Positions 50,820 to 63,585 of a DNA stretch of 64,000 nt are shown here, one piece after another. Source of the DNA: Rhyzopertha dominica (lineage: Eukaryota; Arthropoda; Insecta; Coleoptera; Bostrichidae); contig QCXZ01000137.1 of assembly GCA_025024175.1 (NCBI GenBank), positions 75,702,680-75,766,679 of the forward strand, in the 5' to 3' direction. The notes beneath the pieces are model-generated. The model did not search any database, had not been told where the DNA came from, and saw only the letters and a list, made by a program, of their open reading frames with translations. Within the stretch, counting starts at the first letter, position 1. Each line of letters starts with the position of its first letter. The translations under genes and the position numbers were made by a program.

Positions 50820-51200
50820 AGAATAAAGTGTTTGATGATCCTGGATTCAAAACCGAAATGGAATAATCTACAGATTTATGAACTGATAAATAAATTAACA
50901 GAAACATAATTGCTGAGTTTGGAGATTGGATAAAATTTCCTGATAATGGACACTCAATGATGGAGGCAAATATAGATAAATGCGTTTGCTATAGCTATTG
51001 GTGTAATCGACTGTAATCTGATAAAAATAAAACCAAAACATCAGGCAATAAGTACACAAACAGAATTTTTTTTTATTTTCTTTAAATATCTAAACGAAGT
51101 GCGATTCCAGACACATATTGGCAAATGTGGATGTTAATTGGCCAGAATCTGTTCATGACAATAGAATTTTAAAGAATACGACGATCGTCTTCCATCTACT
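50820..51200 (+). mobile_element. PIF/Harbinger-like transposase relic
   Basis: The plus strand reads EFGDWIKFPDNGHSMMEA near 50,914-50,968. After a frameshift it reads AIAIGVIDCNLIKIKPK near 50,990-51,040, then ILANVDVNWPESVHDNRIL near 51,115-51,170. These are the DDE_4 blocks 'IGviDcThI.I..P' (first catalytic Asp) and 'v.akwPGSvHDsriL' (second). The rest is lost. No terminal repeats found. Confidence 0.72.
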
Positions 51201-53811
51201 TTGCAGTACTTATCTCGTGATAAACATGAACACAAAAGAAAAACAAAAGCGTTTTGCACATATTGCAAAATTACTGGAAGATCTTATTTTAACGAAGACG
51301 GCGATAAAGACGGTGATTTATCGCGAAAAGCAGTGATATAAAAAATTGTCTGAAATTATTCACAATGCAGATCCAAATTAATCAAATATTTATTTTGATA
51401 TTTTTAAATCAATAATTTATTATTTGGAAACATTTGGCATAGTTTATTATTCTTTTAAATTTTTGTGCAGTATGATATTGTGACAAAATCGTACCTATAT
51501 TTTATTTATTCATTATATGTTTATTTGTAAACGTTTAGAACTCTGTAAGAAAAAAACAGGTTGTTTCAGACATGTGTATACCCTGTCACCTTCAAAAATT
51601 AATACTTATCTCACTTTCAGCAGTTGGTTTTTGTCCTAATTGTTTCAAGTTATTGAAGTATTTGGAAGTATGAATTTGATTACTCGTGCTATGTTTTCAC
51701 GCAAAATAATAGGCGCCGCTTTTGAAAACAGCTCTAACAGAAACGTGTAGTTATACTCACGCTTGGAATAGCTTCACAATTCGTGTTTTCTTCCACTTAG
51801 CTAAATTAATTCTTTTGTTTCATGTTTTCTTTATGCCCGTCTTTCTTTCAATCTTGTTTTCATACTGTTTACCTTAGTTCAAAAATTATGGTGAGTCAGG
51901 TGTTCCAAATGTATTTTCATGTTTCTCGATGGCATTTCGGAAAGGGAATATTTTCTTCCTTCTTAAATTAAATTAGGGTAAATTTATTTAGCGGTAAAAT
52001 AAAGTAAGAAAGTAACCTTTTATTGTAACGAATTTCTAAAAAAAATCCTAAATTTGGCTAACTAAGATTGGACGGGGCTAGTATTAAATTATTATACCTG
52101 CTGTTTGGCTATTTTCTCACTTTTGTTTCTTAATGTCAAATTCGCTAGCATTTAACATCCCAAAAAATCCTTTTTGTTTTCATCTTTTGTAATTAACGTG
52201 TTGGTGACTGCTGCTATAGGCTGAAAACACTTTGATTTTAGTGTTGAGATCTGTTTAATTTTATCTGTGGATTCTATGCTACATTAAGAATCACTTTTAT
52301 AGAGGTCGTTTTGACTTATCTGTCATCAAATTCGATTTGTGAAAATTTTTTGCTTAAATTTAAAAAAAAAATTCGTGCTTTCTAAATCCTTGCAGACAAG
52401 TCAAAGTAATTAACCCCGTTTGATTTCTGAATGTTTGTCGTATTTTTTATGTGTTTACTCAACAATTTGCTCAGTCGCATGTGCCTACAGCAATTTTTTA
52501 AACACGACAAAAATGTCAAAAACTCATTTTTAGGGCATCTCTATTTATTATTGTAGGTACTGATCATAAGTTTTCTTGGCAAGCTTTCATCAATATAAGA
52601 TTATTTGTAAGTCAAATTTAAAAAGTAAAGTTGCTTTACCAAAAAATAACTAAATTTCGAAAGTTATCTGTTTTGGACAATAAAAATCGGGTAGTCATGC
52701 AAAAAAGATTTAGTACGGGAAATAAACAAAAGTATGGAATTGTTTTTTTATGTAGCCAGAAAATGCATAATAACTGAGTCACTTTGGCTTGCCTGCAAGA
52801 ATTTGAAAGGTACAAGGACACCCGCATTTTGAACTCCTTGCAAAAAAGCGCCACCGTTAAAAATTGATGACGGATAAGTAAAAACGACCTGTAGGTATAA
52901 ACGTGATTCTTAAATTAATAAGGAACGCAAAAATAAAATAAAAGCGACTTTTTAGGCGTCACCCTCCATATAAACCACAGAAATACCCCCTAGGTATACA
53001 TAGGTAATATGTATTTGACTTAGAATGTGAAAACAGGGTTCTGTTTTTAATTTATATACTACACTTATGTGAATATTGTAATAAAAAGTTAACAAAAATA
53101 ACTACGATATTTTTTGTATTTGAAACTTTTTAACATTGACTTGCTGCGTCATCTAGTGACACTTAAGGAATTTAAAAAGTAACCGTGCAGAGAACTGCTG
53201 TGCAGCGTATGTGGCATCATCTATACGGCGTATTGCTAAACTATCCGCATGCAAGCAGGTGTTGCATATTGCAATTGAAGAAAAACTTGTGGATCGCTAC
53301 TTCCAACGTTTAGTAGGTTGAATACCTAATAAATCTGTTTGGGGTGCTATTGCGCAACTGACAACTCACAATCGTCTGTAAAGTTTCATCGTTATGTGAA
53401 AGTTAAAGTGCATAAATATCAAAAACAAGAAATGTAGCGGCTGGTTTTATTTTAGAATGTGTGCGGACTTCATTCATGACTGAAGAATGCCAGAAACTGT
53501 AAGTGTAAAGTTGAGATCAGCTGCGAAGCCATTTTGTTATGTTTGCTGTTAAAACATAAACATGGGACTTAATATACGCGAGAGTCCGTTGGATATTTTA
53601 ACTGTTGTATTGTAAAATTATTTATTGGGGATGTAAAGGGTAAGTTTCAGTTTGATGTTAGCAACTGCGGGTTCATTGACAAGTAACGGTTTTAAAGGTG
53701 AAAGAAATCTGTCATGGCGCTCGGGTCATTTTTCTTTTGTTTTTTTGGCGCCAACGCAATTCTTTTCAAATTGGCGGTATGTCGGATTTGTAAAACGTTG
53801 CATCGTTGCAG
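51201..53811. other. Intergenic, with probable 5' region of the next gene
   Basis: No gene or repeat recognised. From about 53,500 the sequence is less AT-rich and probably holds the 5' untranslated region or promoter of the plus-strand gene. An upstream ATG at 53,714 opens a 42-codon frame that overlaps the chosen start codon in another frame, so it would repress translation if transcribed. A polypyrimidine-poor CAG at 53,809-53,811 could be a splice acceptor just before the coding start. Confidence 0.4.
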
Positions 53812-53820
53812 GGTGGTAAG

Positions 53821-54042
53821 ATGGCAGGTGGTGAAGGTGTAGGACAAACAGAATTGCTGACTGGGTGGTCTTGTGTTGTCCACAGACCATCTGAAGATCC
53901 CGAACCGTCTGAACTTGTAAGTACGGTTGATATGGCTGCATTCAGCTCTGGATTAACTGTTGAACCTACTGGTGCTACTCAAAATGTGGACAATAGCGAT
54001 TCCGATAGTGATTCCGAAGAAGAATGCAGTGCAAGCGGTGAG
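53821..54042 (+). CDS. Unrecognised Ser/Asp-rich protein, coding exon 1
   Basis: The start is ATG at 53,821 (MAGGEGVGQTELL); the frame stays open to the donor GGTGAG|GTTAGT at 54,042, 74 codons, phase 0. The second half is acidic and serine-rich (NSDSDSDSEEECSASGE), like the start of many nuclear and chromatin proteins. No domain is recognisable. It joins in frame to the exon at 54,714. An in-frame TTG-CAG extension to 53,806 is possible but would cross a likely splice acceptor, so I prefer the ATG. Function unknown; I could not place it in a family. Confidence 0.75.
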
Positions 54043-54280
54043 GTTAGTTGACCACCTTCTTTACAAACCTTTTTATGTTTCAGAAACACTCACAGAAACA
54101 ATGATTTTTCACGTGCCATCAGTATTTCTAAAATGTTCATGTACTTGCAAATGTCCTTACGCAGTCATGAAACATCATGAAACATTACTAGCAAAACATT
54201 TTGAAATGTGTGTTCTATTGGAAACATTTTTTATTATTATTTGATTGTTTCTGAAACATTATTTTTAAATTGCCATAAAA

Positions 54281-54560
54281 TATTTGCGCTGAGCACAATA
54301 AACATGTCCTAATGGCCTCAAGAAAGCGTGGAAAGAAAAAACCTCAAAATCTGCTTGAAATCTCACTCGTGTAGGAAGAGCGGGCGTTGAGGGACGTGAG
54401 ACACTGTGGGCATAAGGGAGAACCCTCCGCGTTGTAAAGTAGTTCCAAATTGAAACATGAATTTTTAAAAAAATAGGCAGAATGCAAGAAGCTGATTTCA
54501 TATTCGTATTTAGGAGGCCACTTTCTAGGGGTATGCATAATTTGAGCGCGATAGATGATG
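54281..54560. repeat. Intronic repeat shared with the hAT interior
   Basis: It matches 34,955-35,180 in the same orientation, with shared words including GTAAAGTAGTTCCAAATTGAAA, GCCACTTTCTAG, GGTATGCA and CTCGTGTAGGA versus CCGCGTAGGA. It sits between the two coding exons of the plus-strand gene and lacks hAT coding sequence. It is therefore either a separate mobile unit that also landed inside the hAT, or a deletion derivative of that hAT. Confidence 0.75.
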
Positions 54561-54713
54561 GCACGCTATATATAGTAAATAATTACCAATAAATTTCTTA
54601 CTTTAATTTGAAGTGTAAAATATAAATATTTAAAATATATAAATTTTTTCTGGAATGTCTCACGTTTAGTGGATTGATATAATTTGATATTTCTTTTACA
54701 ACTATCTTTGCAG

Positions 54714-55202
54714 ACCTCCGGTAGTGCATCGCCGTCTGGCAGTCAGTCTGATTCTTCCGATTCTGACAGTTCAAGTTCCAGCCAAGAATCTTCATCACGC
54801 AGCCCATCACCACAAGAGTTTTCCGTCACCACATCACAAACAAACAGTTTGCGACTGAAAATCGCCACCGTACGGAAGTCTTGCAACAGCCCTGTTGAAA
54901 AGTGCAGCAAGACCTACACAGAACTGAAACCAAACGACGTACCACAAATAGTGACTAGAAGTGTTAACGACAATTTGGACAGTCCATATCCAAGATCTGA
55001 TACCGATTCAAATAGCGATACCGACGAACTGTTAAATAAAAGTGATACGAAGAAAAGTGTTAGAAAAAACTTGCCGTCTGCAAGCAAGTCACGGATGAAG
55101 GCAGTCGAGAAGAAAGGGGAGAAGAAGTTGGTGAAGAAGACTCCTCCTGTCTGTCCGAAGTCTTCCGCTAGGATAAAGGCACGACAAAAACGTACTAAGA
55201 AG
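54714..55202 (+). CDS. Unrecognised Ser-rich/Lys-rich protein, coding exon 2
   Basis: Acceptor TATCTTTGCAG at 54,713, donor ACTAAGAAG|GTAAGT at 55,202; 489 nt, 163 codons, phase 0, continuing the frame of the exon at 53,821. It begins with a serine/aspartate tract (SGSQSDSSDSDSSSSSQESS) and has SPSP phosphorylation-type sites. After a middle part (SLRLKIATVRKSCNSP) it turns strongly basic (KAVEKKGEKKLVKKTPP, ARIKARQKRTKK), which looks like a nuclear localisation signal. Together the exons give 237 residues of mostly disordered N-terminus; the folded part is presumably encoded farther right, beyond the window or in exons I cannot see. A chromatin or transcription regulator is a reasonable guess, but no family is claimed. 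Confidence 0.85.
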
Positions 55203-58200
55203 GTAAGTGTTATTACCTTGTAACTTCATTCTCACACATGATATGTTTTTCGGCAATGAGTATAATTCAGGGGTTGATTATATTTTGTTTTTGGTTGCTC
55301 AACATACTTTTTTTATTTGCATCATGGCAACAGTGTCATTAAAATTGCGGTAAACATAACAATAACATTATTTAATAATAATAACCAGATTTATCTATTG
55401 CCAACCTCATTTAGGAATTTTCCTAATTTAGGGTACAGCATGTTCCCGTGAAGTCCATCAAAATTCCCATTTTTCTTCTTGTCTGGAAAGGTTTTTTTAA
55501 TTGTGAACAGAACACAACAAATTTTACACCTAACCTAACTTGACTCACCTATCAAAACAAGTTTGTTGCTAGCATTTCTCTTACATTTATATAAAGGCTT
55601 AAAAATGGAATCATATTCAACTACATACAAACATTAATAATTTCTTAGTTTATAGTTAGCTGCATACTTTCCAGTGGTTCAAATATTAAAGAAAAAAAAA
55701 GTAAATTTGCGAGGTTAGCCCTTTCCACTTTGTTTTGACTCTTAACTATAAAAGAGACATCCATTAATATAAATGTCCAGATACTGCAGGTTTGATAAAT
55801 TAACCATGTATATTTATGATAGATTATATCCCATATTTAGGGCAGTAGGTGTATTGAAAATACCAATACACTTGACAATCCGATATTAATTTGAGACAAT
55901 AAAGTATTCATTGTATCCACATATAAACTTGTATGGTTAATTTCAACTATTTTCTTTACACTCATATTACTTTAATGTCTATTTATAATTTAATATTGCA
56001 ATTTATGGGATCCATCAGTGATTATTAATCATTGAAGATAAATATGGATGCAAGTATGTATAATAGGTATCAATTTTTAATATTATATTAAGCTTTTAAT
56101 ATAATGCAACACTATCTTTATTCTTATACATTGAACTTACTTCATGCCAATAACAACGTTTTTAGTTATTATCAATTCATGCTGGACCTTCTCATGAAAT
56201 GACATTTTCAGTATGTACATGCAGGAAAAACTAGACTCCTATGTGTGCACTTCCTAGTTAAAATAATTTTTTGGTGTCTTACCAAGAATTTGTCCTAAGT
56301 GAAACCTCTTTGCTGCACAGTAATTTACGAGACCCCCTGTAGTTTACCAGTCCTTTAGAAGGTTGTTACATATTTATGGTTTTACAACCCTTGGGTAGAG
56401 GCTTCTGTGAAATACTTTTTTTGTGTGTTACATTATGAAAAGGGCATATAAAGTAAATGGTCTACTAGAAAACCAAAATAGCTATACCCCTCTACTTAAG
56501 GTCCTTTGTCTACACAAATGTGAAAGTGACATCACATTTGAATTAAATGAGATCATGGGCACAGATTTGTGTCCTAAATGAAGATTTATTTAAAGTACAT
56601 TTATATTAAATCCTGTTTTTTGTGTTGCCATAATTGATTTTGTCAACCAATTAATGAGTTAATGAAAACTCAATGAATAATAATTATTGTAGGTTAACAA
56701 CTTGGTCAACAGTCAAATAACAATTCTTATTTGATATTTGTAGATTACATCCAAAAAATTAGAAAAGTTATATCGAAGTTAAAAAATTAAAGATATGATT
56801 AGTTTCCTGTATTCCTAATATGAATGAATCTGTGGCTTTATATCATTATACCTGTACATTTCCTTGATACAAATACTCCAACTGTAAACTGCGTTATTGT
56901 TCCACTAATAAATTTTAATAATGGCTAGGAGTGTATGATGACTCAATATGCAGACATGAGTTATTAACATACCGACCTTTGTCGGTATTTCCTTTATTTA
57001 TAAGTCAAGTTGGTGGCTGCCGTGTTGTTGTAGTGAAACCACAAAATTGTAATAGGACTTTGAAATTTATTCAACTGTATTAAAATTGTCAGCGTTAAGT
57101 GAAACTTAAATGTTCAAGGTACTTTTTCATCTTATTCCTTTAACAACTTGAATATCAAAGAAAATAATAAACTAACAAAATTTCATAAATCTTAAGTACA
57201 TAGGTTTTCACTTATTTTAAAAAATTTTGTTTGAACTTGTGTCAGGCAAATTTTGAGGTTCTTCGTCTTTGACAAAGATTACAGATGTAATCGAAACGTC
57301 AGACTATTAACTTTTTGTCAGTGTTTTCAAGAGACAGCGATCTATCCGACAAAATATTATCTTGTATTATGGACGCTGAAAGCATTCACCCTCGTATCAG
57401 TATTAAGATATTTTATTCATGATACATATTTGAAAAACAAGAAATTTTAGTTCATATACCATGTATTTATCTTTCTAGTTTATATGTAGATTAGAGACAT
57501 AAATAAAGTTATTTTTAGTTACATTTATTGGCAAGCTTAGTATTAGCTGATTTGATTTTCCTCTTTGCCGTATTCATTAAGTAAATATTATTGTTCCATC
57601 ACTACATAAATATTAAGGACATGTGCCTTTTTTACCAAAAGCGCTTTCATTTATTACAGTATAGCCAACTACTTTCTCTTGCTGTTGTGGACAATGATTG
57701 GTTAAACTGTAAACAACATACCATTATATCAATATAGTTTACTAGCAATCTGTTTGTTAATAATATAATATGAACTACCTATACAACTTCTTGCCAAAAT
57801 TTTGTAACATATGTTTTATCAGGCCTGCATTAGGAAAATTTATTTAGTATATGTACTTTTCTTATTACTAGTAGAGATATTAAAAATATCTATTACTGTA
57901 TTAAATCAGACTAAATATAAAATATATTTGACACAAAAATAAAAGTTTAAAAAAATGGTTTTACGTACCTATATAAATTTTGTAGCACAGATTATTAGTT
58001 CAATAAGACGAAACTATTTTTGATAATGGAAAATAAAAATACAATTATTCACTGTCAAAATTAGTAGTACTATAATAATCCAGATTAATTATAAGTCAGT
58101 GCGCCTTGTTACATAGGATATGATAATATGATAACTCAGCCCACAACTTCAATAGGATTAAACAAACATACAGTGGCCTCAAACCTGTACCTATGTGTTT

Positions 58201-60829
58201 TTTTGGCAATTTCAAATATTTTGCATTCCCAAAACTTCGAGCAATTTAGTGCAATTTTTATCAAAATAAAAGTATTTTTTATAGTCATGTGTATTATTTA
58301 AAGAATTTGGTATTTTTTCATAGAAATGGGAATGGTAGCTAACATTTTCTACAATAGTGTCACTATTGTGCTCCAGACACCAACAGTTTGTTTTGAAATC
58401 ATTCTGTAAACAACCCTGATATCATATTTCCATGAAAAGTCAACTAAGCTTCTTTCAAATTTCATGCCAAAAGAAATAATTATTCTGTTTTTATGGATCC
58501 AATCTTCTTATCATCTTCTGGCCCAGTGTGTAATAAATATTATAACTTTTTATCTTTTTAATGAGGTAAATCAATTTGACACTTTTAGCAGTTGTATGTC
58601 TATTTTTTTTTTGCAGTGTCCTAGATATTGTACTATGTGTCATCTAAATAGTATATTTTACTATTTTCTTCTCTAACATAACATATGTTCTGATTCCATT
58701 ATAACAAGACACTTATTAATTGTGCTTGTAAATTATTTGTATAGTAGCTAAGTATATGTTTCTTTTCATAAAATTCCTATTTGAATATGGCGGTTGTAAT
58801 AGATTTGCCTATTAGTAATAAGCTGATCTCCAGAGCAGCGTTGCTTCAGGGAGTCATAAAGATTTAGTATTAATTTCTTTGAGTTCTCCCACATCTTCTC
58901 TTTCATTAACTTTAAATTTGTTAACTCCAGATTCGCACTGCTGCCACATTTTTTCTAAAATGTAAGGACAGCAACAACAAACAGAAAAAACATAAAGCTT
59001 AGGTATGAGTTTTATTTGAATATTATTTCAAACCCTCATCACTTATCACAAACAGTCAATTAAGAAAACTGCAATTAAATATAACAAAGGTTTGTTACTT
59101 AATGGTCTTGAGGCATTGCAAGATTAAAATTTATAGTTCTTTTGCCTGAATCTAACTTCAGCCAACTTCAGGAACCAACCTTATTTAAACGTTAATTTTT
59201 TGGTGTCAATTTTTCATACTACCTTATTATTGACTGATATAGCAAATAAATAATAAATAAAACTCGCTTATTTGGCTGATACACCGAAAAGCCCTTTTGA
59301 GGATTGTATTTATGAAATCTATGCTTCCAATTACTTATTTTCAAACCTTTCCCACGCCCAGGCATTATTCATACGTCTAATTAATTTCACCCCTTGTCAA
59401 CCTGTGCCTCACGCATACATGCCCATTACAGCGTGTTTTCCTTCTTTTTTTCTGTTACGTGACGAAATCGTTTCACCCCTGTAAGTCCATCAGGCGACCA
59501 CCTTATTATTAGCGTGTGGCGACAGTGTTGTCGTACGGAACTTTGAGTACCTCGTATTGGGGATTTTTTTTGGAGTGGGATTAAAAATCCTGGACTTGCC
59601 ATCAGGGAAAACGACTCGTGCACATCATGGTATGAATTCTTCTTTTTTCTGCTGCTTCAGTATGTTGAATCGCGATTATAAAACTAGTCAAACCGAGACA
59701 ACCTGTTTCGAACAGGCGTTGACGCGATGTGTTCAAATATTTATCACTTGGATGTTGTTCACCTTTGACGAAAGAACCAGTCCCACACTGCCCAAAAGTA
59801 TGATTTACTTTTAAATTTAAAGCAAGTACAGGATTGTATTTGATTGGATTTCCGTCCTCTATAATTAAATATAGAAAATTGATCAAATAGCCGTCTCAAC
59901 TTCGATTCCATGTTGGCTATATGATCAAATTGATGGTTGTGTTTCTGTGTTACCGGTTTAGACTTTCCTTGCAGTTAAACTTCACAGAAAAGAATTCGCG
60001 CGGTGTTAAATCAGAAGATCTTGTTGGGCTACCAATGCGAGTACATCTTGAAATTTGGACTACCAGTAAATATTCCTGCTTTGTCGAATGTTTCTTCAAT
60101 ATTCAAAACACTAATTTGGTACCGGGAAAACTTGTTATGGAGACCCAGCACCCTAAAAATTAAACAAAAAAAATTCAAGCGACAGTATTAGGTAATTCGA
60201 ATTCTTCAGTATTACAGAAACGATTCCTCAAAGTTATAAATTTCATATGTACATTAACAAGCGTTTTCGTATCTGTTTTCATTTCTGGACGAGCCTTTCT
60301 ACATAACAAGCTGTTTAGTTAAAGGATTTATCTAGGGATATTTGGTCATTGAGACCGCATCCTTTAACTATGTTTTAACTGTGTTGCAGTCACAATTTGC
60401 AATTGCAACATCAGTGTAGTAACTGGTGGTTTTACTTCGCGTTGATTGCCGTATTTGTCTGTTTCTAGAGAAGCTTTTATTGGCTGTATATTTCTGGCTT
60501 TCCATCTTTTTCCTGTATTTAATGGCATTACGCGCTAACTCCCGCGATATAATGTTCTTCAAACTCCGATATTGGCTTGCAGTTTTTTTTAAATACCTAG
60601 TGTGTTTTTCACTTTTATCAAGTCCGAACTTGCTCTGTTACAAGTCCAGTTTTCCGTTCTTTGGTGGGTTCACACAAGCAGTACCTTGCTCACATTTAGC
60701 AATCGTTCGATAAATGATTTTAGGAGATATACCGTGTATTGAAAAAAAGTTTTAAAATGTAGTATTGTTGTGCTAGTGGCATTGCCAACTAAGCGCGACG
60801 TCTTTTTGGTGAAGATTCCTTAACATCGT
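55203..60829. other. Intron or intergenic, no gene recognised
   Basis: 5.6 kb of AT-rich sequence after the exon 2 donor (55,202), most likely a long intron. Near 57,255-57,305 the piece TCTTTGACAAAGATTACAGA, then AATCGAAACGTC, resembles the tail signature of Penelope-like elements, without coding support. Open frames at 59,272-59,886 on both strands show no family motif. No further exon of the plus-strand gene could be identified. Confidence 0.4.
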
Positions 60830-61265
60830 ATGTTTCGAACAATTTACCAGAGATGTGATACTGGTTCATTGAACAGACAATACTATCGGGTACTCCTAGA
60901 GCAGAAGACGAAATTCTAGCACGAATAGAGCGTGATGGAATCTGGACAACAGTCATATTTTCCATTAAGCAGGCGACAGGTTTTTAGAACTGTTGTTTTG
61001 TGAAACCGATTAACAGAATCTGCTTAAACTTTCTGCAGAACGTAGTGGGTGATTTTTCGACGACATTCCTTTGGATCAAATGTAATGTGGTTCCAGTATG
61101 ATGGTGCTGCAGCTCATTTTTCGATTGGCGTTAGAGAGTATTCACATCACGTGGATGCGGACGGGAAAGGACGGACATGTATTATGCCCTCTAAGATCAC
61201 CTGATTTAAACCTTCTAGATTTTTTTTTCATATTTCATTAACCCACGGTACTGATTTAATTAGCG
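60830..61265 (+). mobile_element. Degenerate Tc1/mariner-type transposase relic
   Basis: The plus strand holds a second-Asp block WFQYDGAAAHFSIGVREY at about 61,088-61,142 (compare WFQqDGApaHfs..VR.yL). After a frameshift comes LRSPDLNLLDFFF at about 61,190-61,230 (compare PPRSPDL.plDFFLWG). Earlier sequence (60,880-60,970) gives a charged, decayed N-terminal part (AEDEILARIERDG). The GAAAHFS wording differs from the copies at 5, 24 and 40 kb, so it is a different lineage. No terminal repeats found. Confidence 0.75.
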
Positions 61266-62059
61266 CAAAGTTGCAGCTACGAATGAATAAAAAATGTCAA
61301 TAGATCTTCGCCATGGATGGGGGTTTAGAAAGAATTTTAATATCGAATACTATGTGTATTCAGACTGATAGGACGTGGTTCATTGGAATCACTTGCTCTT
61401 CTTCCAAACGTTTCATTCTCAACTGCATCTTCACTGGTTTGTCGTAAATAACGCAAATGATGTAATCTCCTTGGCTACTCCTGAACAAAGTTAAGGCAAT
61501 GTGTCAAACAAATTTTTGTTTCCACAGCAATCTGCGGTTTCTTTTTATTAATTATTTTAGGGCCTTGGAAACTTCTTCCAAAACTTATGAAATGAATTAC
61601 CTTTTTGAAATGCGCAGAGATTCTGGACGAAGCGTAGACAATATTCTTTTATTCTTGGATATTCACTATAGTGGACTTATCATACGATCTTCAAACAGCT
61701 GATTTGACTGGACTACTTACTTCATCGACCAATTGAATCACCTAGTTTCAAAAACGTCCATCCATATTTTTCATGAAATGCTTTAGAGACGGCCCTATAT
61801 TCGGTATTTTAGGGGCATCTATCTATCAAGTTTTGCTCCAAAACCAGCCAAATTCAAGCAGAATATGACGTTTTTTTTGTGACAGTTTCAAAAGCAGCCA
61901 TCTCCAAAGCATTTTTAGTGCAAAAGTGGCCATCTCCGCTGAGCCAATAATGAGCGCCACGATCACAGGTCAATCGCGGTTGTTGTTTAGCTTTGATATT
62001 ATTATTATTATTATTATATTATTATCGTGTAATTCAAGTACATAAAATGCCATAGATTT
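61266..62059. other. No gene recognised; (ATT)n tract
   Basis: Nothing coding recognised. A simple (ATT/TTA) repeat lies at about 61,998-62,023. Confidence 0.4.
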
Positions 62060-62139
62060 GCTTCATGTTGCCCTTCAATCAGCTGAAAAGGTGGAACCCT
62101 TGACAATAAAGGAATTCACAATTTAAAGGCCCAAGCTTT

Positions 62140-63000
62140 TTTTTAGTTTCATAAAAGATTAAAGGATCTGTCTTTTAATTATCAAAAGAATATGTTGCTT
62201 TCGAAACTTCCCGATCAAAGGGCATACATCAGTAGGTAATTGAGTTTCTACAATTTTACTATTGTTATTGGACCCTTACAATCATTCCATATATTTTACT
62301 GGAGTAGAACGGAGAACCAAAGGTTCCAATAAGATTGCTAGTGCAGTGTGTGTGCTATCTATGATAAATCTGGAAAGCTTAAAAACTATCAGGTTGATGT
62401 CTGAAGATTGTGGCGGCCATAATAAGAATAGCACAATGACGGGAATGTTATCCAAATAGCTGATAGCAGACTCAAGAATATCAAGAGCATAGTAGGCCGC
62501 TCTTTCATACCACCAGGCAGGGTATTCGCGCATGTAGAAAAGAATACTAAAAAGAAGTCATTAGAATACATTAAAGAATATAAAACAGTCTGGAAATTAG
62601 GAAGTGATGTAGAATTACATGACTGGAGAAGTGCTACGCAAGACATGGACAACGGCACTTCAAATTTAACTCTAGTAAGTGGTTCATTTTCAACAAAACC
62701 TTGCAAAGGAACATTGGAGATCGTGACGAAAAATCATCCTACTGCTCCGATCTTGGGAGCAGTAAATCGGTAACAAAAAAGAGCTCTAATGCCAAACGGA
62801 ATGAGACCTAATCCGAAAAAAGTCGCATATGTAGCTGCCTTGCTGCAAGCCCATTATGGGGAACATTGGCGCCCGAATAGAAAAATCACAAACCACATCT
62901 ACATGTGTGGTTTGCGAGGAGATAGAAGAAAGGGACAAATTTGTTTGGTGTTGGAAAAATCCACTGTTTCCATTATAAATGTTCAGATAAATATTGTCTA
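62140..63000 (+). mobile_element. Degenerate DDE-type transposase relic with an 'SEDCGGHNKN' block
   Basis: The plus strand shows, across several frames, LSFNYQKNMLLSKLPDQRAY and YNFTIV near 62,170-62,265, then NKIASAVCVL near 62,320. RLMSEDCGGHNKNSTMTGML is near 62,394-62,455, followed by GRSFIPPGRVFAHVEKN near 62,490-62,540, VELHDWRSA near 62,605-62,635 and MRPNPKKVAYVA near 62,800. This order (qKn..lPklpdq.aYysrq, then lysDnCggQNKN, then GHSf...DrvFg.iEk) recurs in transposase-like proteins widespread in insect genomes whose superfamily name I cannot give with confidence. Frameshifts and stops make it a pseudogene. Confidence 0.65.
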
Positions 63001-63399
63001 AAACTAATTAGCGTGTTTTTATCTTTAAGATCACAGATTAAGTATCGAAAGCTGCGTATCGATCCATATGTTGTAATCGAGGTTATAATCTGTGCAGTAG
63101 CTTTTTTCTCAAATTTAGCTTGGGCAGAGATGGTCGTTTTTGGAATTAGACGATTCAATTGTTCCACATAGTTTTCCTATTTTCTTTTTTTGTCTATGGT
63201 GATGAACTTCAAATTTGAATTATCAATGATTTACATAAATAAATAATGGAGTATCCCAGATTTAGAGGATGGAGAACTTTCCGCAGATATTTTCGATATC
63301 CTCTCGAGGGCAGAAAGTATTTCTGGATGTAGCCCACAAACTTTTTGAAAGATTATAGTTTAAAAACCCTCCAAGATAATTTTTGAAACAAATTATACT
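63001..63399. other. No gene recognised
   Basis: Short open frames on both strands without motifs. Confidence 0.4.
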
Positions 63400-63585
63400 T
63401 GGCAACCTCGCGCAGTACTTCGTCGCCTCTACTTACCTGTCCACTCCGTCCATTCATGCGCTCGTTGGCGGGAGCATAACGCGCGAGTTACTCCGCGTTT
63501 ACTTATCGTCGTGGTGCCGGCCGGTTGCTGTGTGAACCCCCCAAGGATAACCCGTAATCGTAGTGCGCTAGGGGTTGGTTAAGTA
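63400..63585 (+). promoter_or_regulatory. GC- and CpG-rich 5' region of the last gene
   Basis: This stretch is much richer in C, G and CpG (GGCAACCTCGCGCAG, GCATAACGCGCGAG, GGTGCCGGCCGG) than the rest of the window and directly precedes an open first exon. A promoter or 5' untranslated exon is the likely role. No TATA box seen. An in-frame TAA lies two codons before the start ATG. Confidence 0.5.

Noticed and set aside
53692..53941. Minus-strand frames over the start of the Ser-rich gene
   Set aside because: Antisense to an exon with an in-phase downstream partner and good splice sites.
57244..57310. Tail signature of a Penelope-like element
   Set aside because: Only a short word (AATCGAAACGTC) with no reverse transcriptase nearby; too weak to list as an element.
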